Positions 8,844 through 18,303 of a stretch of DNA of 64,000 bases are shown here, in pieces. Under the pieces are notes generated by a model. That model was not told the DNA's origin. It did no database searches and saw only the letters and a list, made by a program, of their open reading frames with translations. Origin of the DNA: Amycolatopsis cihanbeyliensis (GTDB taxonomy: Bacteria > Actinomycetota > Actinomycetes > Mycobacteriales > Pseudonocardiaceae); NCBI RefSeq assembly GCF_006715045.1, contig NZ_VFML01000001.1, forward strand, positions 2,758,501-2,822,500, in the 5' to 3' direction. Both the position numbers and the translations under genes were made by a program. Position 1 is the stretch's first letter, and the number at the start of each line of letters is the position of its first letter.

Positions 8844-9985
8844 CGCAACGACATGCGGTGATCATCGGCGGTGGCATTGGCGGCCTGTGCGCCGCCATCG
8901 GCCTGCGCAAGGCGGGCCTGCGGGTCACCGTGCTCGAGCGCGCACGCGAGTTCACGGATATCGGCGCGGGAATCACGTTATGGCCCAACGCGTTGCGTGG
9001 CCTGGACGCGCTCGGGCTCGGTGGGCGCATCGCACCGTTGCTGATGCCCCAGGCCGCGGGCAAGCTCCGCGACCATACCGGCCGCTGGTTGACCCGGTGG
9101 GACGCCGACCGAGTGGAGCGTGCGTTCGGGCGGCCGCTGCTCGCGATTCACCGTGCCCAGTTGCTCGACCTACTTCGCGACGCGCTGCCGGCGGACACGG
9201 TGCATCCCGGTGTCGAGGTCACCGACGTGGACAGGGCGGGCACGGTGCGGTGGAACGGCGGTGAGGTCGGAGCGGACCTCGTGGTCGGCGCGGACGGCAT
9301 CCACAGCACGGTCCGCACGGTGTGCTGGCCGGACCACCCCGGAGCGGCCTACTGCGGCAGCACGGGGTTTCGTGCGGTCGTCGACCTGCCCGACCGTCGA
9401 GAACTGTCCGGCGTCATCGGCAAGGGCGTCGAGATCGGGTTGGTGCCGCTGACCGGCGAGCGACTGTACTGGTACATCGCCGAGCGGGCACCCCGCGGCA
9501 CCCGGCACGACGACAGGCGAGCGCACCTGCTGCGGCTGTTCGCCGCGTGGCCGGAGCCGATCCCCGAGTTGATCGAGCGCACCCCGGAGCACGCGATCAT
9601 GCAGCATGACCTGCTCGCGCTCGACTCGCCCCTGCCAAGCTACGTCGCCGGCCGGGTCGCACTGCTCGGCGACGCCGCACACGCGATGCCGCCCTTCCTC
9701 GGGCAGGGCGGATGCCAGGCCATCGAGGACGCCGTCGTGCTCGCCGCGTCGCTGGCGCAGCCCGACGTCGGAGCCGGGCTGCGCGAGTACGACCGGCGCC
9801 GCAGGCCCCGTAGCCAAGCGATCGCACGGCAGTCCGCGCGTGCGGGGCGGATGGGATCACAACTCGCGAACCCGATCGCGGTCGCGGTACGCAACGCCGC
9901 GATCCGGCTGCTGCCGCCGGCGATGACCGCTCGCGCCGCCGTGAAACCCGCTCAGTGGTCGGCGCCCACCATCGGCACCGGCTGA
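8840..9985 (+). CDS. FAD-dependent monooxygenase (PHBH fold)
   Basis: Single-component flavoprotein aromatic hydroxylase, 381 residues, normal family length. The GTG at 8840 overlaps the DoxX stop (GTGA). N-terminal FAD-binding GGGIGG (about residue 10), the middle DG motif in GADGIHSTVR, and the GD motif in LLGDAAHAMPPFLGQGG (about 270) are all intact. It would use NAD(P)H and O2 to hydroxylate an aromatic or polyketide-like substrate. The MarR control and redox partner genes suggest detoxification or catabolism of a phenolic compound; a tailoring role for a natural product is the alternative. Confidence 0.88.
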   Translation: MTQRHAVIIGGGIGGLCAAIGLRKAGLRVTVLERAREFTDIGAGITLWPNALRGLDALGLGGRIAPLLMPQAAGKLRDHTGRWLTRWDADRVERAFGRPLLAIHRAQLLDLLRDALPADTVHPGVEVTDVDRAGTVRWNGGEVGADLVVGADGIHSTVRTVCWPDHPGAAYCGSTGFRAVVDLPDRRELSGVIGKGVEIGLVPLTGERLYWYIAERAPRGTRHDDRRAHLLRLFAAWPEPIPELIERTPEHAIMQHDLLALDSPLPSYVAGRVALLGDAAHAMPPFLGQGGCQAIEDAVVLAASLAQPDVGAGLREYDRRRRPRSQAIARQSARAGRMGSQLANPIAVAVRNAAIRLLPPAMTARAAVKPAQWSAPTIGTG

Positions 9986-10100
9986 CCGGACGCAGCAACG
10001 TCGCACGGTCGGATCCGGAGGCGGGTCCTCACGGGGCACAGCGGCCGCCGGGTTTCCCGCCCGCGGCCGAGCACGGTTGGTTCGCACCGGCCGGTGCCTG

Positions 10101-10138
10101 TCCACAGTACCCGGAGTTCGGATACTGGCTACTGTGGA
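10101..10138. repeat. Inverted repeat between convergent genes
   Basis: TCCACAGTA (10101-10109) and TACTGTGGA (10130-10138) form a perfect 9-bp stem with a 20-bp loop between the FAD monooxygenase and the P450. It could act as a bidirectional transcription end, but there is no T-run on either side. The remaining roughly 80 bp to the P450 stop can be read as a short acidic peptide tail on the plus strand, too short to assign. Confidence 0.4.
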
Positions 10139-10218
10139 CCTTGGGGAGCCCAGCCAGCACTTTACGAGTGGATGGTCGAGGGCGACATCGACGAGGCCCA
10201 CAACTGACACAGCAGCCG

Positions 10219-11469
10219 TCACGACCGAAAGCGCGACCGAGCCGATTCACCGACAGACAGTCCCGTGACCGGCAGTTCGTGGACGCCGTAGATGTTCATG
10301 TCGGTCCTGAGTTTCACGTCACTGGCAGGGACGGCGAGCTGGAGGTCCGGGAAGCGGCGCAGCAGTCCCTCGAAACCGGCCCGCATCTCGATGCGGGCGA
10401 GTTGCTGGCCGAGACATTGGTGGACGCCGTGCCCGAAGGACAGGTGACCGCGTGCCTCGCGGTGGATGTCCAGAATGCCGGCGTCGTCGAAGCGCCGGGA
10501 GTCGTGGTTGGCGGCCAGCAACGAGATGACCACGGTCGACCCCATCTCGATGGTTTCACCGCCGAGTTCGATGTCCTCCGTTGCGTAGCGATAGAAGATG
10601 TCGGCCACGGACAGATAGCGCATGAGCTCCTCGACGGCACCGGGTAGCAGGTCCGGGTCGGCGCGCAGCTCGGCCGACTGCTGGGGGTGCTCCAGCAGCG
10701 CGAAGGTGCCCAGCCCCAGCATGTTGGCTGTGGTCTCGTGACCCGCGAGCAGCAGCAGGAAGGCGGCGCCGGTCAGCTCCTCGATGGTGAGGTCGTCCTG
10801 GCTGGCCAGGTCGGACAGGATGTCTTCGCCGGGTTCGGCGCGCTTGCCCGTGACCAGTTCGGCCAGGTACGCGGTCATGGCACCGTACGCGGCCATCTTC
10901 TCGTCGAGCGTCTGGTCCTTGACCAGGAACCTGGCGGAGTTGACCTGGAAGTTCTCCCGGTCCGCGTACGGGACACCCAGCAGCTCACAGATCACCAACG
11001 AGGGCACCGGAAGCGCGAACTCCTTGACCAGGTCGACGGGCGGGGTCAGGCGCGTCAGCTCGTCCAGTTGCCGCTCGGTGATCTCGGTGATGCGCTCTTC
11101 GAGCTGCTTCATGCGCCTGACGGTGAAGGCGCCGGTGAGCCTGCCGCGCAGCCGGGTGTGGTCCGGCGGGTCCATGGCGATGAACAGGCCCGGTACCTGC
11201 GGGGACGGTTCGGTGGCGGCGGGCATGCCGGGAGTCTCGTACGGCACGTGGAGAACGCCGATGTCCTGGCGGGAGCTGAACCGGGTGTCCGCCATGACCT
11301 GGCGGACCGCGTCGTAGCCGGTGACGAGCCAGCCCTCATGGCCGTCGGGAAAGACCAGAGGGCTGACCGGGCGGGCCTCGCGCAGCCGGGTGATCTGGCG
11401 GGGCGGGGCGAAGGGGCCCGCATCGCGCTTCATGGGAAGGCCATGCGGGACGGGAACCGGGCGAGTCAT
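10219..11469 (-). CDS. Cytochrome P450 (CYP105/107-like)
   Basis: Soluble bacterial class-I P450 of 416 residues. The ATG at 11469 is preferred (AAAGGACG upstream, then MTRPVPVPHGLP); a longer frame adds 18 unlikely residues. Oxygen-activation motif AGHETTA in helix I, ExxR motif ELMRYL and haem-binding FGHGVHQCLG are all intact, so it should be active. No ferredoxin gene is adjacent, so electrons must come from partners elsewhere. It is divergent from a SARP/AfsR regulator, which suggests regulation by that protein and a role in tailoring or xenobiotic oxidation. Substrate unknown. Confidence 0.93.
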   Translation of the reverse strand: MTRPVPVPHGLPMKRDAGPFAPPRQITRLREARPVSPLVFPDGHEGWLVTGYDAVRQVMADTRFSSRQDIGVLHVPYETPGMPAATEPSPQVPGLFIAMDPPDHTRLRGRLTGAFTVRRMKQLEERITEITERQLDELTRLTPPVDLVKEFALPVPSLVICELLGVPYADRENFQVNSARFLVKDQTLDEKMAAYGAMTAYLAELVTGKRAEPGEDILSDLASQDDLTIEELTGAAFLLLLAGHETTANMLGLGTFALLEHPQQSAELRADPDLLPGAVEELMRYLSVADIFYRYATEDIELGGETIEMGSTVVISLLAANHDSRRFDDAGILDIHREARGHLSFGHGVHQCLGQQLARIEMRAGFEGLLRRFPDLQLAVPASDVKLRTDMNIYGVHELPVTGLSVGESARSRFRS

Positions 11470-11582
11470 CGGACGTCCTTTCGTGGTGGTGGCCACGGCC
11501 ACCATCACCGGCTGTCCTGACACCGGGCTGACACGGCTCGGCCACCGGAAACATGCCGATCACCCGTGGCAAAATCAGCCGG

Positions 11583-14500
11583 GTGCAGATCGGGATACTC
11601 GGACCATTCGAGGTTCGTACGGACGGCGGCGCCCTCGCCGACGTTCCCGGTGCCCGGCTGCGCGGACTGGTGACCGCGCTGGCCCTGGAACCGGGTCAGG
11701 TGGTCCCGAAGGCGAAGCTGATCGAATGGATCTGGGGTGACCACCCGCCCTCCGACGCGGCGAATGCCTTGCAACGCTTGGTTTCCCGGCTGCGGAAGGC
11801 GCTGCCGGAAGGGCTGGTCGATGGTCGGCCCAACGGCTACCGGTTGACGGTGGAACCCGACACCGTCGACGCCGTGCGGTTCGAACGCCTCGTCGCCAAG
11901 GCCCGCGAGGACGAGGATCCGCGACGGCTGCGCGAGGCCCTCGCGTTGTGGCGCGGGGCGGCCATGCAGGACGTCGATCTACCCGACAGCGCGGCGTTCG
12001 ACGCGGCCGTCACCCGGCTCGAAGGACTGCGCCTGACGGCCATGGAGGACCGGTTCGACGCCGAGATCGGCCTCGGCCACGGTGCGAAGCTGGCCCCGGA
12101 ACTGACCGACCTGGTGGCCGCGCATCCGGTACGGGAACGGCTTGTCGCTGCGCTGATGCGTGCCCTCGTCGCGACCGGTCGCGACAGCGAGGCGCTGCTC
12201 GTGTACGAGCGCACGAGGAAGACCCTGGCCGACGAGCTGGGCGTCGACCCGGCACCGGAGCTGTCCGCATTGCATGTCGCGCTGCTGCGGGGCGAGTTGG
12301 GAAGGCGGCGGGAGGAGAACCGCAAGACCAACCTGCGTGCCGAGCTGACCAGCTACGTCGGCAAGGACGCCGATGTCGCCACGGTCCGCGAGCTCGTCGC
12401 AGAACATCGGCTCACCACCCTGATCGGACCGGGCGGCTCGGGGAAGACCCGGCTGGCCGTGGAAAGCGCGCGCACGCTGCTCGGCGACCTGCCGGACGGG
12501 GCCTGGCTGGTCGAGCTCGACGCCATCGGCGCCGACGGTGACGTGGCGCAGGCGACGCTCGACGCGCTCGGGCTGCGGGATACGCTGCTCGGCGAGGCAC
12601 CGGACGCGGAGCCGGCGGACCGGGTCATCGCCGCGGTCCGCGAGCGGACGATGTTGCTGGTTCTGGACAACTGCGAGCACGTGATCGAGTCCGCGGCGAC
12701 CTTCGCCCATCGGGTGCTCGGCGAGTGCGGGCGGCTGCGGATCCTCGCCACGAGCAGGGAGTCCCTCAGCATCACCGGCGAGGCACTGTGGCCGGTCGTC
12801 CCGTTGGTCCTGCCCGCGGAGGACGCCGAACCCGGCGAGATCGAGTCCGCTCCGGCCGTCCGGTTGCTGCGGGACCGGGCCAGCGCGGTGCGCAGGGACC
12901 TCGCGGCCGATCCCGGCACAGCCCACATCCTGTCGACCATGGCGCGCGTATGCCGGGCGCTGGACGGGATGCCGCTGGCCATCGAACTCGCCGCAGCCAG
13001 GTTACGCACCATGTCCCTCGATCAGCTCGCCAGCCGGCTCGACGACCGGTTCCATTTGCTGACCGGCGGCAGCCGTACCGCGCTACCGCGGCACCGGACG
13101 CTGCGTGCGGTGATCGACTGGAGCTGGGAGCTGCTGACCGACGCCGAACGCGTAGTCCTGCGCAGGCTCTCGGTGTTCTCCGGTGGTGCGAGCCTGGAAG
13201 CGGCCGAGCGGGTCTGCGCGGGAGACGGGGCCGAGACCGGTCAGGTGCTCGAGTTGCTGACCGCGCTGGCCGAGAAGTCGCTGGTGGTCACCGAGGGCGA
13301 GGGGGCGCCTCGCTACCGGATGCTCGGCACGATCAGGGAGTACGCCGGGCAGCGCCGCGCGGAGGCGGGCGAGTCGGAGCTGACCCGCCGCGCGCATCTC
13401 GCGTACTTCACCGATCTCGCCGAAACCGCGGAGCCGCATCTTCGCCGCGCCGAGCAACTGGAATGGCTTGCCGCGCTCGAGGTCGAGCACGACAACATCG
13501 CTGCCGCGATGCGCGGCGCGCTCGCGGCCGGCGAGGCAGCGGGGGCGATGCGGCTCGCGGCGGCAGCCGGCTGGTACTGGTTGCTCGGCGGACACCGGGC
13601 GGAAGGCATCGAGCTGACCACCGCGGCCGCCGGCATGCCCGGCGAGGTCACCGACGAGGTACGGGCGACAGCGTACGCGTTCGCTGCGTACTTCATCACC
13701 GCAGGGCAAGCCGGCCCGTACCAGGCTCAGGAGTGGATCCATCCGGCTTACGACATCAGCAGGCGCCTGCGGCGCCGCCATCCGACGCTGGGGTTCGTCG
13801 CGCTGTTGGAACGCATGCTGCGGGAGCCGACCGACTTCCTGCCCGCGTTCGAACCGCTACTCCTCGACGACGACCCGTGGACGCGCGCGCAGGCCCGGCT
13901 GACCCGTGGCCGGATGCGGATCATGCTCGGTCGCGACGTACCCGACGCGGACGCGGACATCGAGACCGCGCTCGCCGAGTTCCGCGCACTCGGCGAGCGC
14001 TGGGGGATCGCCTCGGCGCTGACCGCGCTGGCCGACCGGCTCGCGATGCGCGGAGAGTTCGACCGCGCGTGCCGGTACTACGAGCGGGCGGCCGAGACCG
14101 TGACCGAGGTCGGCGCGATCGAGGACGTGCTCCGGATCCGGGCGCGGCAGGCCCAGGTGTACTGGCTGTCCGGCGACGAGCAGCCGAGCGCATCCGCCAT
14201 GGCCGAGGCACAGCGGTGCGCGGACCGGATCGTCTGGCCGGACTCGCTGGCCGAGCTGGCCCTGGCGAAGGCGGAACTCGCACGCTGGCATGGCGACCCT
14301 GACCAGGCGTACCAGCAGCTCGCCCAGGCCAGAGCGCTACTGGGGGACGCCGAGTCACACATCCAGGGAGTGACGCGTGACCAGCTCGGCTACCTTGCCG
14401 AGGACCTCGACGAGGCCCGCGAACATCGCGCCGCGGCTTTCCGCGCGGTATCCAAGACGGGGAACGCACCCATGATCGCCCAGGTGCTCGTCGGGATCGC

Positions 14501-14717
14501 GGACCTGGCGCTGCGCGAAGGGCAGTACGAGCAAGCCGCGCGGCTGCTGGCGGCGAGCGCGGGCGTGCGTGGTCTGCAGGATCGTTCCCAACCGGATGTG
14601 GGCCGGATCGAGCGGGCCGCGCGACGTCGCCTCGGTGACACGCGGTTCACCGAGGCGACGCGGGAGGGCACGCGGGCGGACTGGCGTGAGCTGGTCGCGG
14701 TCACGCTCGCTTCGTGA
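11583..14717 (+). CDS. SARP/AfsR-type pathway regulator with NB-ARC-like ATPase and TPR
   Basis: Large transcription activator of 1044 residues. The GTG at 11583 starts the canonical VQIGILGPFEVR. Domains in order: OmpR-like winged helix (1-90), bacterial transcriptional activation domain (about 90-240), an STAND-type ATPase with P-loop GPGGSGKTR and LLVLDNCEH (about 260-520), and a long TPR-like helical tail. This is the AfsR/SARP layout that usually controls secondary-metabolite genes. The divergent P450 and the decayed exporter just downstream are the obvious candidate targets. Its end overlaps the convergent exporter remnant by 17 bp. Confidence 0.9.
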   Translation: MQIGILGPFEVRTDGGALADVPGARLRGLVTALALEPGQVVPKAKLIEWIWGDHPPSDAANALQRLVSRLRKALPEGLVDGRPNGYRLTVEPDTVDAVRFERLVAKAREDEDPRRLREALALWRGAAMQDVDLPDSAAFDAAVTRLEGLRLTAMEDRFDAEIGLGHGAKLAPELTDLVAAHPVRERLVAALMRALVATGRDSEALLVYERTRKTLADELGVDPAPELSALHVALLRGELGRRREENRKTNLRAELTSYVGKDADVATVRELVAEHRLTTLIGPGGSGKTRLAVESARTLLGDLPDGAWLVELDAIGADGDVAQATLDALGLRDTLLGEAPDAEPADRVIAAVRERTMLLVLDNCEHVIESAATFAHRVLGECGRLRILATSRESLSITGEALWPVVPLVLPAEDAEPGEIESAPAVRLLRDRASAVRRDLAADPGTAHILSTMARVCRALDGMPLAIELAAARLRTMSLDQLASRLDDRFHLLTGGSRTALPRHRTLRAVIDWSWELLTDAERVVLRRLSVFSGGASLEAAERVCAGDGAETGQVLELLTALAEKSLVVTEGEGAPRYRMLGTIREYAGQRRAEAGESELTRRAHLAYFTDLAETAEPHLRRAEQLEWLAALEVEHDNIAAAMRGALAAGEAAGAMRLAAAAGWYWLLGGHRAEGIELTTAAAGMPGEVTDEVRATAYAFAAYFITAGQAGPYQAQEWIHPAYDISRRLRRRHPTLGFVALLERMLREPTDFLPAFEPLLLDDDPWTRAQARLTRGRMRIMLGRDVPDADADIETALAEFRALGERWGIASALTALADRLAMRGEFDRACRYYERAAETVTEVGAIEDVLRIRARQAQVYWLSGDEQPSASAMAEAQRCADRIVWPDSLAELALAKAELARWHGDPDQAYQQLAQARALLGDAESHIQGVTRDQLGYLAEDLDEAREHRAAAFRAVSKTGNAPMIAQVLVGIADLALREGQYEQAARLLAASAGVRGLQDRSQPDVGRIERAARRRLGDTRFTEATREGTRADWRELVAVTLAS

Positions 14718-15168
14718 ACGTGGCGGAGGCCCACAGGTACCCGACGAGCGCGATCCCGGCGCACCAGGCGAGGGCGGCGAGCACGTCACCGGTGGCCGGC
14801 GCACCGCCCAGCGGCACGGACGCCATGCCCGCCGTTTCCGGGGACTTCGCCGCCAGTCCCAAGGAGACCGTGAGCCAGCCGGCCGCGAAACCGAGTAGCA
14901 CGACGATGCCGACCACGCCGAGCCAGTCGGGAAAACTCGCCGACGGGCTGAACCCCAGCAGGTAAGCAACCCCGACAAGCGCGGCGATGGCGACCAGGTT
15001 CGTCAGCAGACTGGCGATGACGCGACCGGTCAAGATCGCGCTGCGGGAGACGTCCATGACCTTGAACCGGTTGATGATGCCCTTGGTCATGTCGGAGTTC
15101 ACCGCTGCCGGATTCCGGGCCACATGTTTGAAGTTGCGGCGCAGCATCACCATCGAATGGGACTTCAT
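14701..15168 (-). pseudogene. Internally deleted DrrB-like ABC-2 permease remnant
   Basis: 155-residue remnant of a daunorubicin-type (DrrB) export permease, which is normally about 250-280 residues. It begins like the family (RRNFKHVARNPAAV), then jumps straight to NSDMTKGIINRFKVMDVSRSAILTGR, so the first transmembrane block is missing. After MASVPL it jumps to the last membrane helix (ALAWCAGIALVGYLWASATF), losing the segment around the conserved Pro-rich loop. The frame is still open, but at least two internal deletions are inferred. It overlaps the ATPase remnant by 4 bp, preserving the original drrAB operon layout. Confidence 0.7.
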
Positions 15169-15848
15169 TTCGCGACCGCCTCCGTGGTGTGCCCCGTGAG
15201 TGCGAGGAAAACGTCATCGAGGTCCGGCGTGTGGACGGAGAACTCCTCGGCATTGATCGAGTACTCATCGAGCCGGTCCAGCAGCGCCCGCAACGACTTC
15301 GTCCCGCTATCGCCGGGAACCCGCAGGGTCAGCGCCTCGCCGTCCCGCGTGGAGCCGGCGATGACCCGCGCGGCCGCGTCGAGTTCGGTGACGGTGGTGA
15401 ATCGGAGCCGGACGTGGGTCCCGGGGCGCCGGCGCTTGAGCTCCCCGGGAGTGCCCTCGGCGACCGGGCAGCCCTGGTCGAGCACCGCGATCCGGTCGGC
15501 GAGCTGGTCGGCCTCCTCGAGGTACCGGGTGGTGAGTAAGATGGTCACGCCATCGGCCACCAGCGTTCCAGCAGCTCCGGGACGACCCGCCCGCCCGCGG
15601 AACCCTGCTTCAGGTCCACCATCAGCTGCGGGTTCTCCCGCCCTGTCAGCAACTCGTCGACCGCCGCGAACTGACCGGCGCACCGTCCCACCGTCGGCCC
15701 GCAACGACGTGGTCAGCACGTTCACCGTGGTGGTCTCGCCTGACCCGTTCGGACCGAGCAGGCAGAAAACCGCACCCGCACGGACATTCAGATCGACGCC
15801 GTCGAGCACGACTTGGTCCTGGTAGGCCTTCCGTAGCCCGGGAGCCAT
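15165..15848 (-). pseudogene. DrrA-like ABC exporter ATPase remnant (dead)
   Basis: Remnant of a daunorubicin-resistance-type ATPase. The N-terminus is recognisable (GLRKAYQDQVVLDGVDLNV), but Walker A reads GPNGSGETT, with Glu in place of the essential Lys. After RADGGTVR the family sequence shifts frame: GQFAAVDELLTGREN is readable in the +1 frame at about 15600-15690. The ABC signature and Walker B are entirely missing before the frame resumes at LVADGVTILLTTRYLEEADQLADRIAVLD. It cannot hydrolyse ATP. With the adjacent permease remnant it marks loss of a drug exporter, probably once tied to the neighbouring regulator. Confidence 0.75.
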
Positions 15849-15924
15849 GGGTCGCCAGATCTGTCATACGACCACCGGGGTCGGCCGGCCTGACACGACT
15901 CCTGACACGGGCCAGGCGCTCGGG

Positions 15925-16776
15925 CTACCGTTCGCCCACCCACTCGGTTGCGTGTTCCTGGACGAACTCGGCAAAGCCGCGGGGCGGGCGGCCGGTGAGG
16001 TCCAGCACCGCGGTGCTGACCTGGTCGTCCCGACCAGCCCTTATGCCGTCTTCCACCGCGGCGAGGGCGGCGGCGAACTCGGCAGGCATGCCCGCGGCCC
16101 GGTAGCCGGCCGCCTGCTCGTCGACCCCGATCGGCACCACCCGGACCGGCCGTCCGGTGCGGGCGGTGATGATCGCCGCCGCGTCCGGGTAGCTCAATGC
16201 CTGCGGCCCGGTGAGCAGGTAGTCCCGCTGGTCGGGCTCGATGCCGGGCGCGGTCAGCAAGGCGGAGGCAGCGGCCGCGATGTCCCGCGCGTCGATCCAG
16301 CCCAGCCGGCCGTCACCGGCGGCTGTGCGGATCTCGCCGTGCCGCCGGATCCGCTCGCCCACCGGGTGTGGACTCAGGAAGTTCTGCATGAACCCGGACG
16401 GACACAGCACGACCCACCCAGGCTGGGCACGCACCTGCGCGGCCAGCTCCAGTGCGCCGGGAGCGTTCGGCAGCACGATGGCGGAGCCCAGGAGCACCAC
16501 CCTGCGCACGCCGAGGCGCTGCGCCTCGGCCAGGAACGGCCCGACCAGCGGCATCGGATCCACGCTCAGCGGCGGAGGCACCAGGAAGACCCGGTCCACC
16601 CCGCGCAGCACGGCCGGGTGGGTGGCCGGGTCGTGCCAGTCGAACCGGACCGCATCCGGGTCACCGGCAGGCGGGTTGCGGCTGGCCACCCGGACCGGCA
16701 CGCCGTTGCCGCGCAGCAGTTCCACCAGCGCGCCGCCGGTCTTCCCGGTGCCGCCGGTCACCAGCACGCCGGTCAT
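15925..16776 (-). CDS. NmrA-like NAD(P)-binding SDR-type protein
   Basis: Rossmann-fold protein of 283 residues in the atypical SDR/NmrA group. It opens with VLVTGGTGKTGGALVELL (nucleotide-binding GxxGxxG) and carries VRFDWHDPATH, VVLLGSAIV and CPSGFMQNFL, the usual NmrA-like core. The catalytic Tyr-Lys pair of classical SDRs is not evident. The ATG at 16776 overlaps the SnoaL-like gene's stop by 4 bp (ATGA), so the two are co-translated. It may be a quinone or NAD(P)H-dependent reductase, or a redox sensor; substrate unknown. Confidence 0.8.
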   Translation of the reverse strand: MTGVLVTGGTGKTGGALVELLRGNGVPVRVASRNPPAGDPDAVRFDWHDPATHPAVLRGVDRVFLVPPPLSVDPMPLVGPFLAEAQRLGVRRVVLLGSAIVLPNAPGALELAAQVRAQPGWVVLCPSGFMQNFLSPHPVGERIRRHGEIRTAAGDGRLGWIDARDIAAAASALLTAPGIEPDQRDYLLTGPQALSYPDAAAIITARTGRPVRVVPIGVDEQAAGYRAAGMPAEFAAALAAVEDGIRAGRDDQVSTAVLDLTGRPPRGFAEFVQEHATEWVGER

Positions 16777-17216
16777 CGGGTGACCTCGGAACGCAGCGAG
16801 TCGAGCAGCTCGGGCAGCGTCCCGGTCGCCGAGGCGGTGGCCAGCGGGCTCCAGTAGTCCCGGTAGCGGGTGATCAGGCCGTCCTGGACGGTGGTCACCA
16901 CGATGTAGTCCAGCCGGTAGGGCTCGCCGGTGCGCACCGTACGCCCGGTCCCGGTGAACTCCACGACAACGGTGTCCGGCTGGTGCGTGTGGTGCACGGT
17001 GATCGCGGGGACCTCCCGCATGTCCATCACCTCCGGTAGGCGGGCCAGGTAGTCGCGGACCTGGTCTCGCCCGGCCAACCGGCGCGGTGCGCTTCCGGTG
17101 GCGAACGGGAACTCGGCGGTGCCGTCTTCGGCCCACAACTCGGCGACGGCGTCGGTGTCCTTGGCCAGCATCAGTTCCAGCAGCCGGCGGAACGTCTCCT
17201 CAGGTGTTCTCGGCAC
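16773..17216 (-). CDS. SnoaL-like / NTF2-fold protein
   Basis: 147-residue protein of the SnoaL/NTF2-like superfamily. The GTG at 17216 follows a GGAGG ribosome site and starts PRTPEETFRRLLELMLAKDTDAVAELWAEDGTAEFPF, the typical opening helix-strand pattern. RYRDYWSPL near the end is also typical. Such folds serve as cyclases, isomerases or binding proteins. It forms an operon with the NmrA-like reductase and is divergent from an XRE regulator, so the three genes look like a small regulated enzyme module. Precise activity cannot be told from sequence. Confidence 0.8.
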   Translation of the reverse strand: MPRTPEETFRRLLELMLAKDTDAVAELWAEDGTAEFPFATGSAPRRLAGRDQVRDYLARLPEVMDMREVPAITVHHTHQPDTVVVEFTGTGRTVRTGEPYRLDYIVVTTVQDGLITRYRDYWSPLATASATGTLPELLDSLRSEVTR

Positions 17217-17338
17217 GGTGTCCTCCAGCGTTCGACGAGGTGTGACCAGTTCAGGTTGGACGCGGGCCCGCCACCGGGAAACGGACAGCCGGGCCACGGA
17301 CCGCCGGTCCGTGGCTAAGCCGGGCGGCCGGTGCCACC

Positions 17339-18187
17339 ATGGGCGGAGTGAGCAGAGGTGAACTGGCCGATTTCCTGCGCCGCAGGCGGGACGCGCTGCG
17401 CCCGGACCAGGTGGCGGCAACGGCCACCCACCCTCCGGGCCGACGTGCCCGGCGTGCTCCGGGCCTGCGCCGCGAAGAGGTGGCCGCACTGGCCGGTGTG
17501 TCGGTCAGCTACTACGAGCGGCTGGAGCAGGCGCGCGCACCGCGCCCCTCGCCGGAGGTGCTGGCCACGCTGGGTACGGCACTGCGGCTCACCGCCGCGG
17601 AGCGCGAGCACCTGGCGCGGCTGGCCGGACAGGTCCCGCCCGCCACGGACGCCGATCGAGGACCGGTGCCGGCCCACGCCCACCGGCTGCTGCATCGGCT
17701 CGGGCCGATACCCGCCTACCTCGTCGACGGGCGGCAGGACATCGTGGCGTGGAACAGCGCGGCAGCCGCGTTGATCACCGACTTCGGGCTGCTGCCACCC
17801 GAGGAACGCAACACCGTGACGCTGTCCATCCGGCTGGGTGGCACCGTCTGCTCGGCACCGGAGGGCGCCGAGGGCGAGTTCACCCGGCAGTCCGCCGCCC
17901 AGCTACGCGCGGCCAGCACCCGCTACCCGGCCGACCGCGTCCTCGGCGAGCGGATCAACGAGTTCGCCGCGCGCAGCCCGGACTTCGCCGCCGGGTGGCG
18001 CGACCACGACGTACGCCCCGTACCGACTCTGCGCAAGCGCTTGCGCCACCCCCGGCTCGGTGAGCTGGAACTGGACCGGCAAACCCTGCTGCTGCCCGGA
18101 ACCGACCTGCAGCTGGTGACGTACACCGCAGAACCGGGCAGCCCGAGCGCCACCGCGCTCGCTCACCTCGGAGCCCGCGGCGACTGA
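17339..18187 (+). CDS. XRE-family regulator with MmyB-like ligand domain
   Basis: DNA-binding regulator of 282 residues. N-terminal helix-turn-helix: ELADFLRRRRDALRP then RRAPGLRREEVAALAGVSVSYYERLEQARAPRPSPEVL (about 40-80), the signature of the actinobacterial MmyB-type family. The C-terminal two thirds (PAYLVDGRQDIVAWNSAAAALI and RLRHPRLGELELDRQTLLLPGTDLQLVTYTAEPGS) is the PAS-like ligand-binding domain. Divergent from the NmrA/SnoaL pair, which it probably regulates. An alternative GTG start at 17348 would fit the usual SRGELADFL opening. Confidence 0.9.
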   Translation: MGGVSRGELADFLRRRRDALRPDQVAATATHPPGRRARRAPGLRREEVAALAGVSVSYYERLEQARAPRPSPEVLATLGTALRLTAAEREHLARLAGQVPPATDADRGPVPAHAHRLLHRLGPIPAYLVDGRQDIVAWNSAAAALITDFGLLPPEERNTVTLSIRLGGTVCSAPEGAEGEFTRQSAAQLRAASTRYPADRVLGERINEFAARSPDFAAGWRDHDVRPVPTLRKRLRHPRLGELELDRQTLLLPGTDLQLVTYTAEPGSPSATALAHLGARGD

Positions 18188-18303
18188 CCCGGCGCAGACA
18201 AGGCACGTGCTGGCCCCGGCGACGGGGAAGGCACGTCGGTGGCGTTGCTGCACGTTCGACCTCGAGGACCGAGCCCCTCGGGCTCCGGTTGGGTACGGCA
18301 GGG

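Noticed and set aside
10101..10138. Inverted repeat as a definite rho-independent terminator
   Set aside because: A 20-bp loop and no T-run; kept only as an inverted repeat.
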